Assembly (NCBI GenBank): GCA_023055425.1
Contig: JALGPY010000004.1
Coordinates: 114,617,504-114,681,503 of the forward strand
Source: Linanthus parryae
Taxonomy: Eukaryota > Streptophyta > Magnoliopsida > Ericales > Polemoniaceae
Length of the DNA stretch: 64,000 bases
Direction of reading: 5' to 3'
Positions 13,084 to 26,050 of this stretch are shown piece after piece. Below the pieces are notes generated by a model that worked only from the letters and a program-made list of their open reading frames with translations, made no database searches and was not told the origin of the DNA. The translations under genes and the position numbers were made by a program. Numbering within the stretch: the first letter of the stretch is position 1; every line of letters begins with the position of its first letter.

Positions 13084-15974
13084 AATAATCATATAGAAGA
13101 GGAGCAATTCCCACTTCCCAATCTCAAGTCTGATTTTTTTTCACTCCCAAAAAACAAGGAGAGTTGTCTGCTTCTTCCGCTCCCTCTTCTTCTTCTCCCG
13201 ACCAACACCACCACCGACATTACCTCCAGCACCATAAAAGGCATCTCTCTCTCTCTCTCCCTCTTAAGCTCTCTCTGCCTCTTCTCTCTCGGAAGAACAG
13301 AAACAGAGGCAGCAGCAGTGGCCGCAGGCCACGCCACCAGCGCCACTGTGAAGCCACGACAGGAGCACCGCCCCCGCCACTACTGCTTCGTCTCTCTCTC
13401 TCTCACGCGTGCGCGCACACACACACACACACTCTCTCACTCTCTGAGCTCTCTAACCTCTTCCCCTCTCTCGGACGATCAGAAAGTAAGAAGAAACAGA
13501 GGAGACTAGAGCCTCCGCCGCCACCGCACCATCACCATTAGAACTGACAACCAAGCTTGGAAGGAGCTTGCCGGTGCTACCCACCACCTCAAATCAGTCC
13601 TAGAAGACTCCTAGGGACTCGAGGAGATCCAAAACAGACCCAGCCAGAGCCAAGAACGCTGGCAACGTCGCAGACGGACATCACCGCCGACCCACTCGAC
13701 GGCAAGTTCAAACCGCCTCGTTTCTCGAAAGTTTTCAACAATGTTTGGCGTGGGTTAACTCTAATTCATCCAACTTTACGTCTTATTTAATCAAAATCGT
13801 AACTAGAGCCCCAGACTCATGTTTAGATTGATCAATTTGATAGTTCATGTAAGGGGGTGAAAGTGTCTTTTACATAAACTATGTGTAAGGGATATGTTGT
13901 TGTTTTGGAAACTGTAAGGGAGGTTAGTGAATTTTAATAAATATGTGTTATGAGTGTAAGGGGGTTCCGACTGACTTTTAATTTAACCTGGGGGGATTCG
14001 ACTGTCTTTTACTTAAACACTTCATTTTATGAAAATAAAAATATAGTTTTCAGACTAATTTTTTATTTTGAAAAAAATATTAGTTCTCGTCCCCGTTTCG
14101 GAAAAGTGATCCGGGTGTTGAAATAGTATACGAGTCGTACGTTAACAATTAAACTAGAAACGTTTTATTAAGACCTAAATAAATATCGTTACATTGTGTT
14201 GACTATTTAAAAGTAGTTTTCTTAGAAATGTAATATGTTCAATATGTAATATTGGTTTTCCTTAATTAGTTAACCTCAAAGGATTGTAAGTTGATATTTT
14301 AAATAAATTAGTTTATCTAAATGTTGTTTTTGGAATAAGATAAGTTACGAAGCAGTTTGATAAATATTTATGAATTGTTTCTTTAATTAATGTTTTATCT
14401 TTTCCTGATTTCAATAATATTTCTCATACTCATAAACAGATATTAAATAGTACTTATTTTCCAGATAATATTTTTATAACATTGCTTAAATAATTTAGTA
14501 TGTAGTTCTTTTACTTCACTATCCAAACATAGTGAAGTACATGAGTATTATTATGAAATAATTTAGTATGTAGTTATTTTAATTTACTTAAATAGTTTCT
14601 ATTGCTAGAGAATGACATTTTAGAAAGGTTAGAAATAATTGTGTAGAATATCAAGAACAAAAAGAATTGCTCTATAATGAAGCCTAAGCGAGTGTTTTCT
14701 ATTGGAAGAGTCTATAACTAAGAAATTCTAAGTCTAATATTATTTTTCTCACTATTTAAAGTACATGAGTATTATTTATGAAATTGAGTAATAATATTAG
14801 ATAATTTTAATTAGAGGGTGTAATCATTATAAACTAGCACACTCTTGGCGAATATAACAACAAAGAGAGATTTGGTCTTCGTATTAAATTAAATACCCTC
14901 TCACGTAATTACTTGCATGTTAGGTGCTAGTTGAAGTTGCGATTAATTAGAAATTATAAATTTGTAGGTGACGAGTTCATAGACAGGGTTACGTCTACCT
15001 GTAAAAGCTTATGTTGTATTTGCTATGTTATTGATGTGAGTAAAAATGCCAAGTCTAGCGTGTCTAGCTTCTTTCGTGTCGAAATATGATTTTATTATTT
15101 GTCTCAAAATGTGTTTTATGATATGACTGTTTAATTGAGATTTGATTATGTTCTGAAGTAGATGTTTTGAGAATGTCTCGCGAGAATAATAATCCATAAA
15201 TAACGTAAAGTGGAAAGAGTTATGTGGGAATCGTTATTATTATTGTTGATGTTGGCTTCGTTCACTCGGCCCGTGATTATTATTGCCGACGTTGACTACG
15301 GTCACTCGGCTCCATGTACTTATCTCTCTGGCCGCAAGAAGTCTTAGGGGAGTGCCAGCACTTATGGTCATGGTTGCTATTAAAATGATTGATCTTCCCC
15401 GTATCAACAAGAGAATAGTATATTTTATCTGAGGAAGAGATTTTATATAAAAAATAAAGAAGAGATAGATTGGAATAATATTCCCAGTTTGAGATATAAG
15501 AGAAGGATTGAGATGTAAGGTAAAAAGAAAGATAATTTCATATGTGTTCTAGTATTCATACTTTATTCTTCAAGGAATTATTCAGTTACTGTTCATTCTC
15601 CATTATGATTATTTTTGGAAAGATATGCTTCATAATCTGTTTACAAGCTTGGGTGTTTACTTACTCAGTATTTCATTGCTGACTTTAGAAAAACTGCAGT
15701 TCCTATATATTTCCAATCGCAGTTCTAGACGAAGAAGGCTTTAGAAGGGGGAACGCAGACTCACCTACTGTTATCAGTAATATTAGTAACTCAGACTCTA
15801 GATAATGTGCATCTTTTGTATATTAATATTTTAAGACAATTTGTAAGATTGTTGGAACATGTAAAATATAACTATGGCAGTATTTTTTCTCGATTTCCGC
15901 CATTTCATTATGAGTAGCACCCTCCTAGGCTCTCCGGTCTGGAACAGAAATTTTGGGGATCGAGGGGTGTTACA
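12960..15974 (+). repeat. Diverged Tekay-type LTR, plus orientation
   Basis: This region shares ordered blocks with the reverse complement of 6817-10014. They include the block with TCTGGCCGCAAGAAGTCTTA (about 15332), the TTGTAGGTGACGA block (about 14962), ACGTAAAGTGGAAA (about 15204), and a CT/CCA-rich section (13130-13540). It ends GGGGTGTTACA at 15974 and is followed by a degraded primer-binding site. The left end is uncertain and merges with the Tat-like LTR end. Frames at 13164-13541 (Ser/Leu/His-rich, from CTCTCT runs) are low complexity. No host gene is seen. Confidence 0.75.
12995..13089. repeat. Compound microsatellite (AAT)n-(GAT)n
   Basis: An uninterrupted AAT/ATA tract (12995-13049) passes into a GAT tract (13050 to about 13089). 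It lies near the left end of the diverged plus-strand LTR. Confidence 0.95.
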
Positions 15975-15976
15975 GG

Positions 15977-15991
15977 TGGTATAAGAACATG
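15977..15991 (+). other. Degraded primer-binding site
   Basis: TGGTATAAGAACATG lies two bases after the LTR end. It is a decayed form of the tRNA-Met site that the Tekay-like element has intact, with C-to-A and G-to-A type changes. Confidence 0.6.
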
Positions 15992-18900
15992 CAATTCAAT
16001 AAGGGATTAAAAACTTGTGGGGCACCTTAAACTTGACATGGGGCAATATAATGAAACTGGAAAAGCCGGTCGGGTTATGGGTAGCTTAAGTACTCCACCC
16101 TCATCATTTGTACTATTTTTTGGTTCGATTCGAGAAATTCATTCTTGATAGATTTTATAAATGTATTGACAATTGGAAGTATGGATTATCCTGATTTGTT
16201 AATGGATTATGAATTATGTACTGTCCTACATGAGGAGACGAACTATATGATTATCAATGAAAAATACTACTTCTATGATGGAGAATAAAGATTATGAAAT
16301 ATGAGAACTAATTATACATTGCGGTACATATATTGATAAATTTGAGAAGATGAGTTTCGTGTGTATCACTGAGAAATTGTATATGCTGCATGTTTTGATC
16401 TCTATGATATGTCACTTTGTATGTGATACTTAAACTGATGGTTGTGCATGAGACCAAAGGTAATGGCCTAGAAATGTGATTAATAGATCACACAATAATA
16501 TTTGTACCGGGAAGATTTGACATGGACAGACGACTTAGAACAACAACCACATGGGATAAATCTTTGTTCGATAATATTGTTGCTAAGATATGTGACTCTT
16601 ATAAGAATTCTAAGAGAAGTATCAGATTTCGACCATAGGAGACAATGGGTTTAAGAGATGTAACGGCAATGCTAAAATATCTGACTGGTAAATCCTAGTT
16701 TCGTTAACTATATTTGTAAAGAGTTCGACAATGTATTCAAGGTACTGGTTGAGATTGTAATTTGGAGTCAGGGGACAAGAATGAGTTACTTATGATGATC
16801 AAAGTGAGTTATCTTAGAATTGGCCAAGGAAGTTCCCACCCACCCTCACCTAAGATAAGTAACAGTGAGCTGAACTTGTTGAGCTTCGACGCATTTCAAC
16901 TACAATGTGACACCATTATTATTGAATAGTTTTGATGGTTGATTCTATTTTACTTGTCCATACATTGTACTCGGGAGACAATGCTAGACTGTTTCGTCGT
17001 AAATGATTTGAGAGCTCTGATGAAATTTAACTTTTTATGCATTGCTTGGAGTACGGTTATCCTAATATTTTTGAGGAACGAGATATCTATTCGATTGTGT
17101 ATTGCTTATAGAACTCACTTGGGAAGAATAATGTTTAAATGGGAAGTAAATATGGTTCACTAGTGATCGTCTACAAACCTTGGAAGCATCCTATGAGAGA
17201 TCTAGGGTTAAAGTTTTAGTGTGGAGATCATTTTGGGAGTTTTGACTCAGATTTTGGAAGTTTATAGAGTCTGTTATTTTACAACTTTTGCTGCTCGGGA
17301 GTTCTTATTATACTATGATAAATTTTAGAAGCTTTTTATTGGTTAACTATCTCAAATACTAAGAATTACGTGGAGTATTGTTATAAAATTTTGCTTACTA
17401 TCTACATATATGGATTATTTTTAAGAATTATATGCTTCGCGTATGTCACTCGGAGGTTATGATAAAGTGATGTAAACACTTCTATATGATGTTGTTTGAC
17501 TTGATTCGTGGTAAGTATGAACTTGATGGGGAAGACGGTGTTAGTTATCAAGAAAGAATGGGTTAAGAAAAGTTTGGAATCCGTGTAGAAAGATGGAGGC
17601 ATATTACAACTTTATATTGGGTAATTCGTTTGGATATAGGCATCATGTCAGTCAATGTTTTAAGTTATTTGGTCGAATTTTTATCCACGTCATAAGCCGA
17701 GTGAAAATACTGAACTATGTAGAGTTATTGATTTAAATTGTTGTTTGTGGTTTGATTAGAACAAGAGGTGGAAGCGTAGGGGTAATGATCACGTGGATGG
17801 AATAAAAAGTCTTCAATTTCCTCTATGTGCAACGGTCATTGAAATAATACCCCAGGTACTCCCAAGTACTAGGCTAAGAAAAACCTACCATGAGAAATTA
17901 TGCTCCACATATGGTCTTAAGACATAGTTATAAACTTTAAGAGTATACAGTTTGATAACAAATTGCACTAATGACCAGCCATAAAGTTAAAGATCTCTAT
18001 TAGCTTGAATATTTGACATATCATAAGATGTTTACTTATGAGTTGACAATATGTGATATGAGATGTATGAATCGTATATGATTACGTGCTTGTATGAACA
18101 TTTGATGAAAGGCAAAGATATGATGACAAGTATGTTGACATATTATTGAGATCATAATATTCGGATAGCCAGTCAGGCTTGCTCGAAGAAATTGATTTGA
18201 GAATTTAGCATGGCCACATAGTAGAATCATTGATCTGGTTGCTCGATTTGGGCCAAACTTATTTTTCAATGAAGGGGAAAGATGTATAGTATAGAACTTA
18301 CGTGAAAATTTTGATTGTACATTAGCATAGCAATGATTATGTTTTACGGGCCACATTACATATTGTATACACATGATGTTATGCTAGATTAGGAGACGCA
18401 ATAGATTATGGGTAAAGAGCAAGGGCGAAAGATCACACATTTACAACACACTAAAGAGTCATGAATCAGGCATCCTTATCACTGTTAGAAATCATAGAGC
18501 TCGTCAGAGTTTCTAGTCATACAAATGAGATACGAAGATAACCCAAAGCGAAACCAACTTACCACAAGATAACTTGTAGGGGGACTAAATTACTATCTAA
18601 AGGAAATGATCCCTCTGAATACATCGACACGACTAGTTGACCTATGTGAAATCAAAAAATGAAGAAACCTAAAGTAAACGTTCTAGAGAAATTGATACCC
18701 GCTAACCTAGGCAAGATCGATCTAAATATCAGACAAACAAATTTTAGGATGAGAGGGCCTTCTAACAAAGAATTGTGGAGAAAATTTGAAGAGATGTTGG
18801 AAATTAGACCAAATGTCACATGATCAACCTGTTAAGTTTTAGATATTGGTATGATCAAGGATTCTCAGTAGTGTGTGAATTGGTAAGCCTTTACGAGTTA

Positions 18901-19030
18901 TTTGGAGTTATGTTACCCAATGCTATATCTGGATAGCTTAAGTTTTCTTCCTTATGGTATATATGTTCTTCATAAATTCTTTATTTAAAGTCTTGTTATT
19001 GATGTCACAGTTTTGAGCTTTCCAAGGGCT
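15992..19030 (+). mobile_element. Decayed sequence behind the diverged LTR, no gene
   Basis: This is about 3 kb of AT-rich DNA with stops in all frames and no recognisable gag, protease, RT or integrase motif. Its position after the primer-binding site suggests a heavily mutated retrotransposon interior, but homology cannot be shown by eye. The longest open frames (for example 18036-18374 minus, 112 codons) show no known domain. Confidence 0.4.
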
Positions 19031-19471
19031 AGTTTGGGAATGCTGTGGCGGTGCTAGAAAGCTGCTGTGTGAAAACACTGTGAAAAAACTGCTGTGAATT
19101 CTTGATAAAATGTTGTTTGGTAAATATTACGTAAAAGCTGCTGTGAAATATTGATATTGTAATTTTGTGTTTGGTAAAATCATCTATGAAGTTGCTGTGA
19201 GAGGGTAAAATGACAAAAATATATGACACATGTCTTTTCCGTAAAGATAACTATTGATATTTTAAAAAATTGTAAGGTTAAAATCGGTTGTAGATAAATT
19301 GATCAAAAGCACTTTCTGGAAAAGCATATGCCCCCTTACTTCCTGAAAACTGTTGTGGGACAGCAAAAACTGTCCGGAAAAGCATAAATTTTATTTTTAC
19401 CAAACTCGCTAAAATTGCTTCTGTTGTCGGAAAGCAGCTGTGCTGACAGTAGAAGCATTCCCAAACTCATC
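19031..19471. mobile_element. MITE-like element with inverted ends, copy A
   Basis: The ends are inverted: AGTTTGGGAATGCT near 19035 and AGCATTCCCAAACT near 19456-19469. Inside are short inverted repeats (GCTGCTGTG; CAGCTGTGCTGACAG). A related element with the same ends and interior words lies in the opposite orientation at about 50289-50712. No clear target duplication is visible at this copy. The end sequence (GGGCTAGTTTGGG) resembles PIF/Harbinger-type elements; the class is uncertain. Confidence 0.7.
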
Positions 19472-19828
19472 ACGAGGTTTGTATGAATCCTACTCCATTG
19501 CTAGAGAGTTTGATCTTCAGTATCACACTTTTTTAGTTAGTTATCGTGGTATTTTGGAATTTTTGGTTATCGTTGCAAATCTCGGGTCGGTGGCTATATA
19601 TCAAAAATTATATCTACTTAATATCGTATGTGAAATACTTTTCATTTATATTATTTATTTATTCAAGAAATGAAGTATAGGTCGGATGATTTCTCTCTCT
19701 TCTATTTTAAATTTATTTCTATAGTGCTATACGGGCACAAGTCATTTTCTAGTGTGGGTATGTTATTTCCCCCCAAAAAAGGAAAAAACTTGAGGCATAT
19801 ATCGAAAGTTTCCAACACTAGCCTAGTA

Positions 19829-20540
19829 CGATAAAACCTCTATAAATTAATAATGTTGGGATCGGCATATTTTATTGATTTAGCGAGATATTATTATATC
19901 AATAAATTAATAAATTATTAATTTAAAGAGATTTTACGTATGATCTTTAAATTTCCAAGTCCGATGCACTAGTTAAAATGTATATTAGTAAAAAACAAAC
20001 CGTTCTTATCCTCATTAAATGGATGTGAATCACTTCATAGATTATCCTGGTGAAAATCATGAATGTTACGAGGTTCAAAGCATTGAATAGATCGTGGCGG
20101 ATACTATTCAAAATCCGGTCGATGACAAAGTTGAGGATGATTTAATAGCATTGGAACAGATTACTCGGAAAGAAGCATTGCAAGCGGAAACAACTCTTCA
20201 CAACTTTTTGTTGCAATACAAGAAGACAATGCCCCGACTCCTATTGCAATGAGGAGATTTAAAGATGAACTGACCATAGATCTGAAGTTCAACAAAAAAA
20301 CAAGTGACTATAGATTCATTTTTCACTAGTCATTATTAGAAGTTGGAATCTTTTGATAATTATTAATTTATAGTTTAGTTGGGACCAATATATATATACT
20401 GGGATTTCAAGAAAATTATTATCTTATTATTTTATCGATTGGGGTCCGATTTTGTACTGGTCCCAAATTGGGACTAGACAAATTATTAATTTTATCGAAG
20501 TTATTAATTTATCGAGTATTAATTTATAGAAGTTTTACTG
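19829..20540. mobile_element. pogo-like (Emigrant/Lemi1-type) DNA element
   Basis: The right end reads, on the minus strand, CAGTAAAACTTCTATAAATT. The left end is CGATAAAACCTCTATAAATT. Both are flanked by TA (19827-19828 and 20541-20542), the target site of Tc1/mariner/pogo elements. These ends match my memory of the plant Emigrant/Lemi1 family. The 712-bp element is too short for a full transposase but keeps a broken 3' piece of one. Confidence 0.85.
20020..20330 (+). pseudogene. Remnant of pogo/CENP-B-type transposase C-terminus
   Basis: Translation with stops and shifts tolerated gives VNHFIDYPGENHECYEVQS, then an acidic stretch with LIALEQITRKEALQAETTLH and FLLQYKKTMP. This resembles the tail of plant pogo/Tigger DDE transposases, which end in a leucine-rich helix and a short Asp-Ser-Phe-Phe motif. 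In-frame stops interrupt it. It lies inside the TIR-bounded element, so it was probably left after internal deletion of an autonomous copy. Confidence 0.65.
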
Positions 20541-21845
20541 TATTAGAGAATAGAGAGGACACACTTCCGGCCCAGCGAGAAATACACACATGTAGCAGAC
20601 TTGAAGCCCAAGTCTAAAGCACTTTTACTGTTTGGAACTCGCAGTCAGAGCCCACAATGGAACCCAAAAGAGGAAGTCCATGCATGAATCACATCTCTGG
20701 ATATTACAATTTGGATTGGGCTTTCAAATTCTCTCACACAAAGGCTTTCCAAAGTAATTTTGCTGGGCTATATTATCAAAGTAGAGAAAATGAAAAAATT
20801 AGGACGATAGAGAAAAAACTAGCATGCCATGCAGAAGTCGAGAGAAATGTAATGATTATTGTTAAGTCATTTGCCTCTAAATTATTACAGAAATTGGAGG
20901 TATGAAATTCCTGCGTGAGGTCCCGATGTCGAACTTGGCTAATGTAAGTATAAAAAAATGAAGGTTTTATTTAAGACAATTTCCCTCCACTAGTTAGAGT
21001 AATGCGTCAACCCTACACAAATAAATAAATAAATAACTGAAATTAGTATATGTAACGCTTTTACCTAAATTATTTTCTTTCCCACTAGGCGTTCAGCTAA
21101 CACGAGCAGTAACTCTTGTCCATTCATTAGCCGTAGGGTTGGACATCTATATTTATATAAAAACAAGGCAAATGGGAGATTCATCCTCCTTATGCCACAT
21201 AGGACTTGAAATGAATTCTAAACATGGCATGTGTCATCTTATGCAGTATAATTGATCAATGATATTTTGCCAACTCAATTTTTAATGACATGTAAGATAT
21301 GAAAAAGCCAATTACATATTGACACTTAATTTTAATGACATGTAATACATTAAAAACCACATTTTTTCTTACTACTTCCACATATCTATGCATTGGTAAT
21401 TGAAACGTGTCCTTTTAGTTTATCCATGCATTGAAAAATTACAAAATGTACAACAACTCTTTATTTCTTACTGACAAGTTTAATGAATCTTATTTGAAAA
21501 TAATTTTTTGTTTCATCTGAAAGTAGTTTTTTTTTGTTTTGTTTTTTTTAAATGCTGCATATAGGCAATCAAAATTATAGAGTGAGTGAAAATCATACAC
21601 TTAAATTTTTTAACTTCAAATGCAGTATTTTTACTTTTAAATTTTAGAAAAGTGCTAACCATGTGTAGACAAGTTTAGAAAATGAAATATTCAAATAAAA
21701 GCATTTGAGAAATAAAAACACCAGAGTATTTATTATGTTAGTACATAACAGTGTTGTCTAAGAATTTGTTTTTAGGAAATGCAAATAAGGGCAAGCATGC
21801 AGTAAGAAATAGAAACTAAACTTTCAATATTTTATGTACATGTAT
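20541..21845. other. Intergenic AT-rich DNA
   Basis: No gene is supported. An 82-codon frame at 20657-20905 has no recognisable domain and no splice or homology support. A weak tRNA-SINE-like word (GAGGTCCCGATGTCGAAC) occurs near 20916-20935. The rest is AT-rich with poly-T runs. Confidence 0.6.
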
Positions 21846-23339
21846 AATTATTTTGGGTAAAAGACAAAAACTACCCCTTGAGTATGGGTGATATACAAAA
21901 ACATCACTCGTGTTCGGGGCTATACAAAAATCACCCCTGTCAGAGTCGGACGTTGAAAAAATACCACCCTTCTGTTACAATCAGTTAGTATAGGGGTGAA
22001 ATCAGACTTTTTATGACCATTTTGCCCCTAGTTGTATTTGTGTGTATTGTGATTTATGTTCTTGGTGTTCTTCTTCACCACCAGATCCACCACCAACACA
22101 CCCCCACATCCACCACCAACCCGCCACCACATCCACCACCAACACACCACCACAAAGAAACACAGAGAAAAAGTTCCCATCTTGTTCTACTTCAACCCCA
22201 AAAGTCTCCTTTGTCACTAAGAGGATTATCATCACCATCATTCTTCAACATCACCACCACGACCACTTCTCTTCCACCATTATCCATCAAACCCACCATC
22301 TCATACCGTTCGGGTCTCAATTTCTCCATTTCAAAGAACCAATCTGTCAATCCTCCAAACATCCAATGCTCAAAAAAATCAAGATCACCATCGGTGCCAA
22401 AACCTAACAGAAGGAGAAGAAGAAATAATTAAGAAAGAACACAGATTTACAGACCCAAAAGAACAAAAAAAAGTAAGTAGGGAGAAGATCAACATCATCA
22501 ACAACAGAATCGACGGATGATTCGTCCTCGCTGCTCCCTCCAACCTTCAACACCATATGAATCCTCAGCCGAGCTTCGACCGGTCTAGCTCCTCAGTGGT
22601 CCTCCCCTCGGAACGTTCGGGAGATTCATCATATCTTCGATCGGTCATCAAATGGGTCCCGTCGGACTCCTCGAACAGATCCAAACTAGGGTCCTCTCAA
22701 TTTCTTGGTTCCTCGCCGTTTCGCGTCGTTCGTCAGTTCGAACGGTCGCCGCCTCACCAGATCGAGAAAGAGATGGGAAGTAGAGACAGCCCCTGGGTTT
22801 GAGAACGAGAAGGCCGACGCCGACGATTGAATCCGATGTGAAGAACGATGTTTCCGAGGAGGAGCTTCATGGATTTGTCGCCGGAATCCAACATCATCAC
22901 GGATTTGGTGGCAGTGGTGGTCGATTTGTTTCTCCCAAACCCTCTCTTGAACGATTTCTGGTTGCTTCAGAGAGAGGGAGAATTGTGCAGTGAAGGAATG
23001 AGAAACAGAGAGAAAGAAAAGAGAGAGAAGAGGGAGTGGACTTTTAGAGATGGTGGCTAGTTTGTGATGGTGGCTAGGGTTTTTTAGAGATAGGGAGAGG
23101 ATGAGGAGGAAGAGAGAGAGAGACGAAGTATGGTGGAGAGGAAATTAGAAGTTGTGAGGAAGAAATAGTATTTATACAGTGTAATATAAATCAACGTTAG
23201 GGGTAGTTCTGTCTTTTCATCTCATCCGTTAGTACCGTCAGTTAGCAGGGCTGGTTTTTGTATATCCCCGAACACGAAGGGTGTTTTTGTATATCACCCA
23301 TACTCAAGGGGTGGTTTTTGTCTTTTACCAAATTCTTTT
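21846..23339. mobile_element. Mutator-like element (MULE), possibly a Pack-MULE
   Basis: The element occupies 21855-23330. Its long terminal inverted repeats (GGGTAAAAGACAAAAAC... on the left, the same motif inverted on the right) stay similar for roughly 90 bp, including TTGAGTATGGGTGATATAC. A 9-bp flank AATTATTTT (21846-21854) matches AATTCTTTT (23331-23339) with one mismatch, the target-site length of MULEs. No MURA transposase is visible. The interior (about 22060-23060) is richer in GC than its surroundings and contains CCA-rich and CGxCC-rich stretches with several open frames (22013-22432, 22557-22802). It could be captured host sequence, but no protein family is recognised. Confidence 0.85.
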
Positions 23340-25454
23340 TTATTTACTTAAAAATAAAGTGATATCTCAAAAATACTTAAAATAAAGTGGACATCAACGT
23401 CGACAGACAAGTATACAAACAGACTAGCAGTGAAAATCTGACATGTTTTCTTTCGATACATATTTTTTCTGTTTTTCAATTTAGAAGGGGCGAAACATAT
23501 TGAAGCGTGGGTTATTTATTTATTTATTTATTTATTGATTGAGAAATTGAAGCATGACTGAAATTCAACCGTTACACTTTGGGGTTCGTCACTACGTGTT
23601 ATAAGAAAATTGAAAAATAATCTGTTTAATATGGGAAAACAAATTTGAAAATAAAAACAGTGAAAACCATACATTTTGAAAAGGTATGATGGCGGCTAGA
23701 GGTATCTCAACATGATTGCATGACCAACTGACAAGCATACAAACAAACTTGCAGCAAAGCCTAACCAGTAACTCTTATTTGACACTACAATGTTTTTGCT
23801 TTAAATTGAAACTGTTATTAATATGTGAAAAAATCGTACAAATAATTTAAAAGAAAGAAATTCTTTTAACGTATTCAGGCGTGATGAGAACTCAATTTTC
23901 AGTGACATGTAAACAATGTAGGACCCAACAACAAATGTCAATGATAATTCAAAGGTTTTTTTAGAGAATTAATTCAAATGTTTTCTCTTTATCTTTTTAT
24001 TACATCTGGATGCATTGCCCACTGAATGTTTACTTTTAATTTCCACATGCATTGACAATTCAAAGGTGCACAATAACTATTTATTATCTGCTGACAAGTT
24101 CAATGAATCTCAATGATTTTTTTACGTGTAACAGAATGTTTTATTTTGTGAGGGTAATATATATATATATATATATATATTCAAAATTCTAGATATGTGC
24201 AATGTTTATCAAATATAAAATAAGGAGGGAGTATCATTATTTTTAATTTTGTTAATGCAGATGCAATATTTTTTGCATCAAATTGTCTTTTTTACTATTA
24301 TTCAATTTTAGAGAGGGCTAATCGTAACCAAATCTGAATACAAAAAAATCAAAATAACAGTCCTAAATATTTTTATGTGTCACGTTGTCTTTTTAAGATT
24401 TTTTTTACAAATAATGTGCCTAATATGGGCAAACAAACACAAAAAGTGAGTAAAAACCATGCCTTTTAACGTTTTTGTGCTTACACCTTTCTTTTGGGAA
24501 ACATTATTTTCTAATGTTTTTTTCATGAGCATGTCTTTAGTTTAATTAAAACAATATGTAGACCATGAGTAAATAGTTATATAAAAGTTAAAAGTTTTAG
24601 TATTTAATTTCTCATTTCCTTACAATGTCGACCAAGAAAATTGAGAAAAGTCCTTGAATATGGGCAAACAAACATTACAAAAAAGAGATTATTAACAGGA
24701 CCAAATAAGCTTACAAACAAACGACCTGTGACAATCCAACATGTTGAAAAATATTATGCATAACACTAATTTTTCTTCTAATAAAAGTGATAAATACGTG
24801 AAAACAGACATATAAAATCCAGTGTCTAATTTTTACTGGAGAATAAATGTTTTTGAATTTTTCTCATGCTACATTAAATACTTAGTTGTACAAAGCTATA
24901 TATATACGGTGTCTTTTTTATTAACCATGTAGTACTTATGTAAACCCATGATAACTAATTTTATGTTGCATTCGGTAGTTTATGATTTTGATATTACGTT
25001 CCTGATTGATGTTTTGTACATATATTGGAAAACTTAAATTCCTCTTCCACTGTAAATTTAGAAATATTGTAATGTATATAATTTTCTCATAATAGATTGA
25101 AACGGAACAGAACTATTTCCACAATCTTTGTGAAGTTTGTTAAGATACATTGTACATGTGGAACTACATCCCGAACTGCTAACTAATTGTTCTAAAAACG
25201 GATGCTCATATGGAGGATCTAGCATATAATTAGTTAGCAAAAGTGGAAGAAAGAGAAGAAACATAAGAAGTACAATTTTTTCAAAGGATTTATTTCATGA
25301 ATGTAAGCAACATATTTCTCAAAATCCAATTAAATTTTTTAATTTTTCAATAAAACTAAACTACAATTACACGCAAATTCCGTGCCATGGCGCGGGGTTA
25401 AGACTATTAATCATAATAATGAATTCCAGACTTTATTCCTATAATTAGCTGTAT
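23340..25454. other. Intergenic AT-rich DNA
   Basis: No gene is seen. There is an (AT)n microsatellite at about 24159-24180, an (ATTT)n run near 23515-23536 and several poly-T tracts. Confidence 0.65.
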
Positions 25455-25474
25455 TTAATTGTTTTCAAAAAGCG

Positions 25475-25590
25475 ATTAGGTGCTAGCTCAGTGACAGAAA
25501 TTTGAAGCCCTTGCATGAGGTCCGCATGAGGTTCGAACCTTGCATGGTTCTAACCCGGCTATATGATATATTATAAAAAAAAAGTGTTTT
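25475..25590 (+). mobile_element. tRNA-derived SINE-like fragment, copy 1
   Basis: The words GTGCTAGCTCAGTG (A-box type) and GGTTCGAACC (B-box type, 25530-25539) are spaced as in a tRNA-derived pol III promoter. They are followed by AT-rich sequence. The paralogous unit carries the same fragment at 40984-41060. Confidence 0.55.
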
Positions 25591-26050
25591 TAAAAAATAT
25601 TTATTCTAATAATGGTAATGACACATGCTATAATTTATTTGTTTTTATAGTAATATATGCACATAGTGGTAGTAATAAACAAGAAGAAAGTTTCCAGGAA
25701 ATGCCGAGTAGGAGAATCTCACAAATAATGGAGCTTTATCAAGTTTATTTTAATACCCCTCTTTTGCCTTCTCAAAATAAATAAAATGAATCATCACCTG
25801 CAGCGCCTTTTCGGGATTCTTCACCCTTTAATTATACTGTACATCTTAATTCTTTATTTGAGCCAGTATCCGATGCTCTTCGGCCCTTCACCACAACAAG
25901 ATAAACACTGAGTTGTTATGTTTTGTCATTCAAGCATGAACATACATCACTCCATTGTAGTAGCATTATAAAACTTCAACCTCCTTCCATTGCAGAGTTG
26001 GTGATTTCTCTCCATTTCCTTCCACCAATCCCCAGAGAGACGTGAGAACC

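Noticed and set aside
13164..13541. 125-codon Ser/His-rich frame
   Set aside because: It is built from CTCTCT and CCA runs inside the diverged LTR, with no protein-like pattern or homology.
15992..19030. Assignment of this stretch to a definite gypsy gag-pol
   Set aside because: No protease, RT or integrase motif can be read in any frame, so only position suggests a retroelement interior.
20657..20905. 82-codon frame after the pogo-like element
   Set aside because: No recognisable family, splice context or conserved neighbour supports it.
22013..22802. Frames inside the Mutator-like element as separate host genes
   Set aside because: Several frames overlap, composition is simple, and they lie between transposon ends; they are better described as possible captured sequence.
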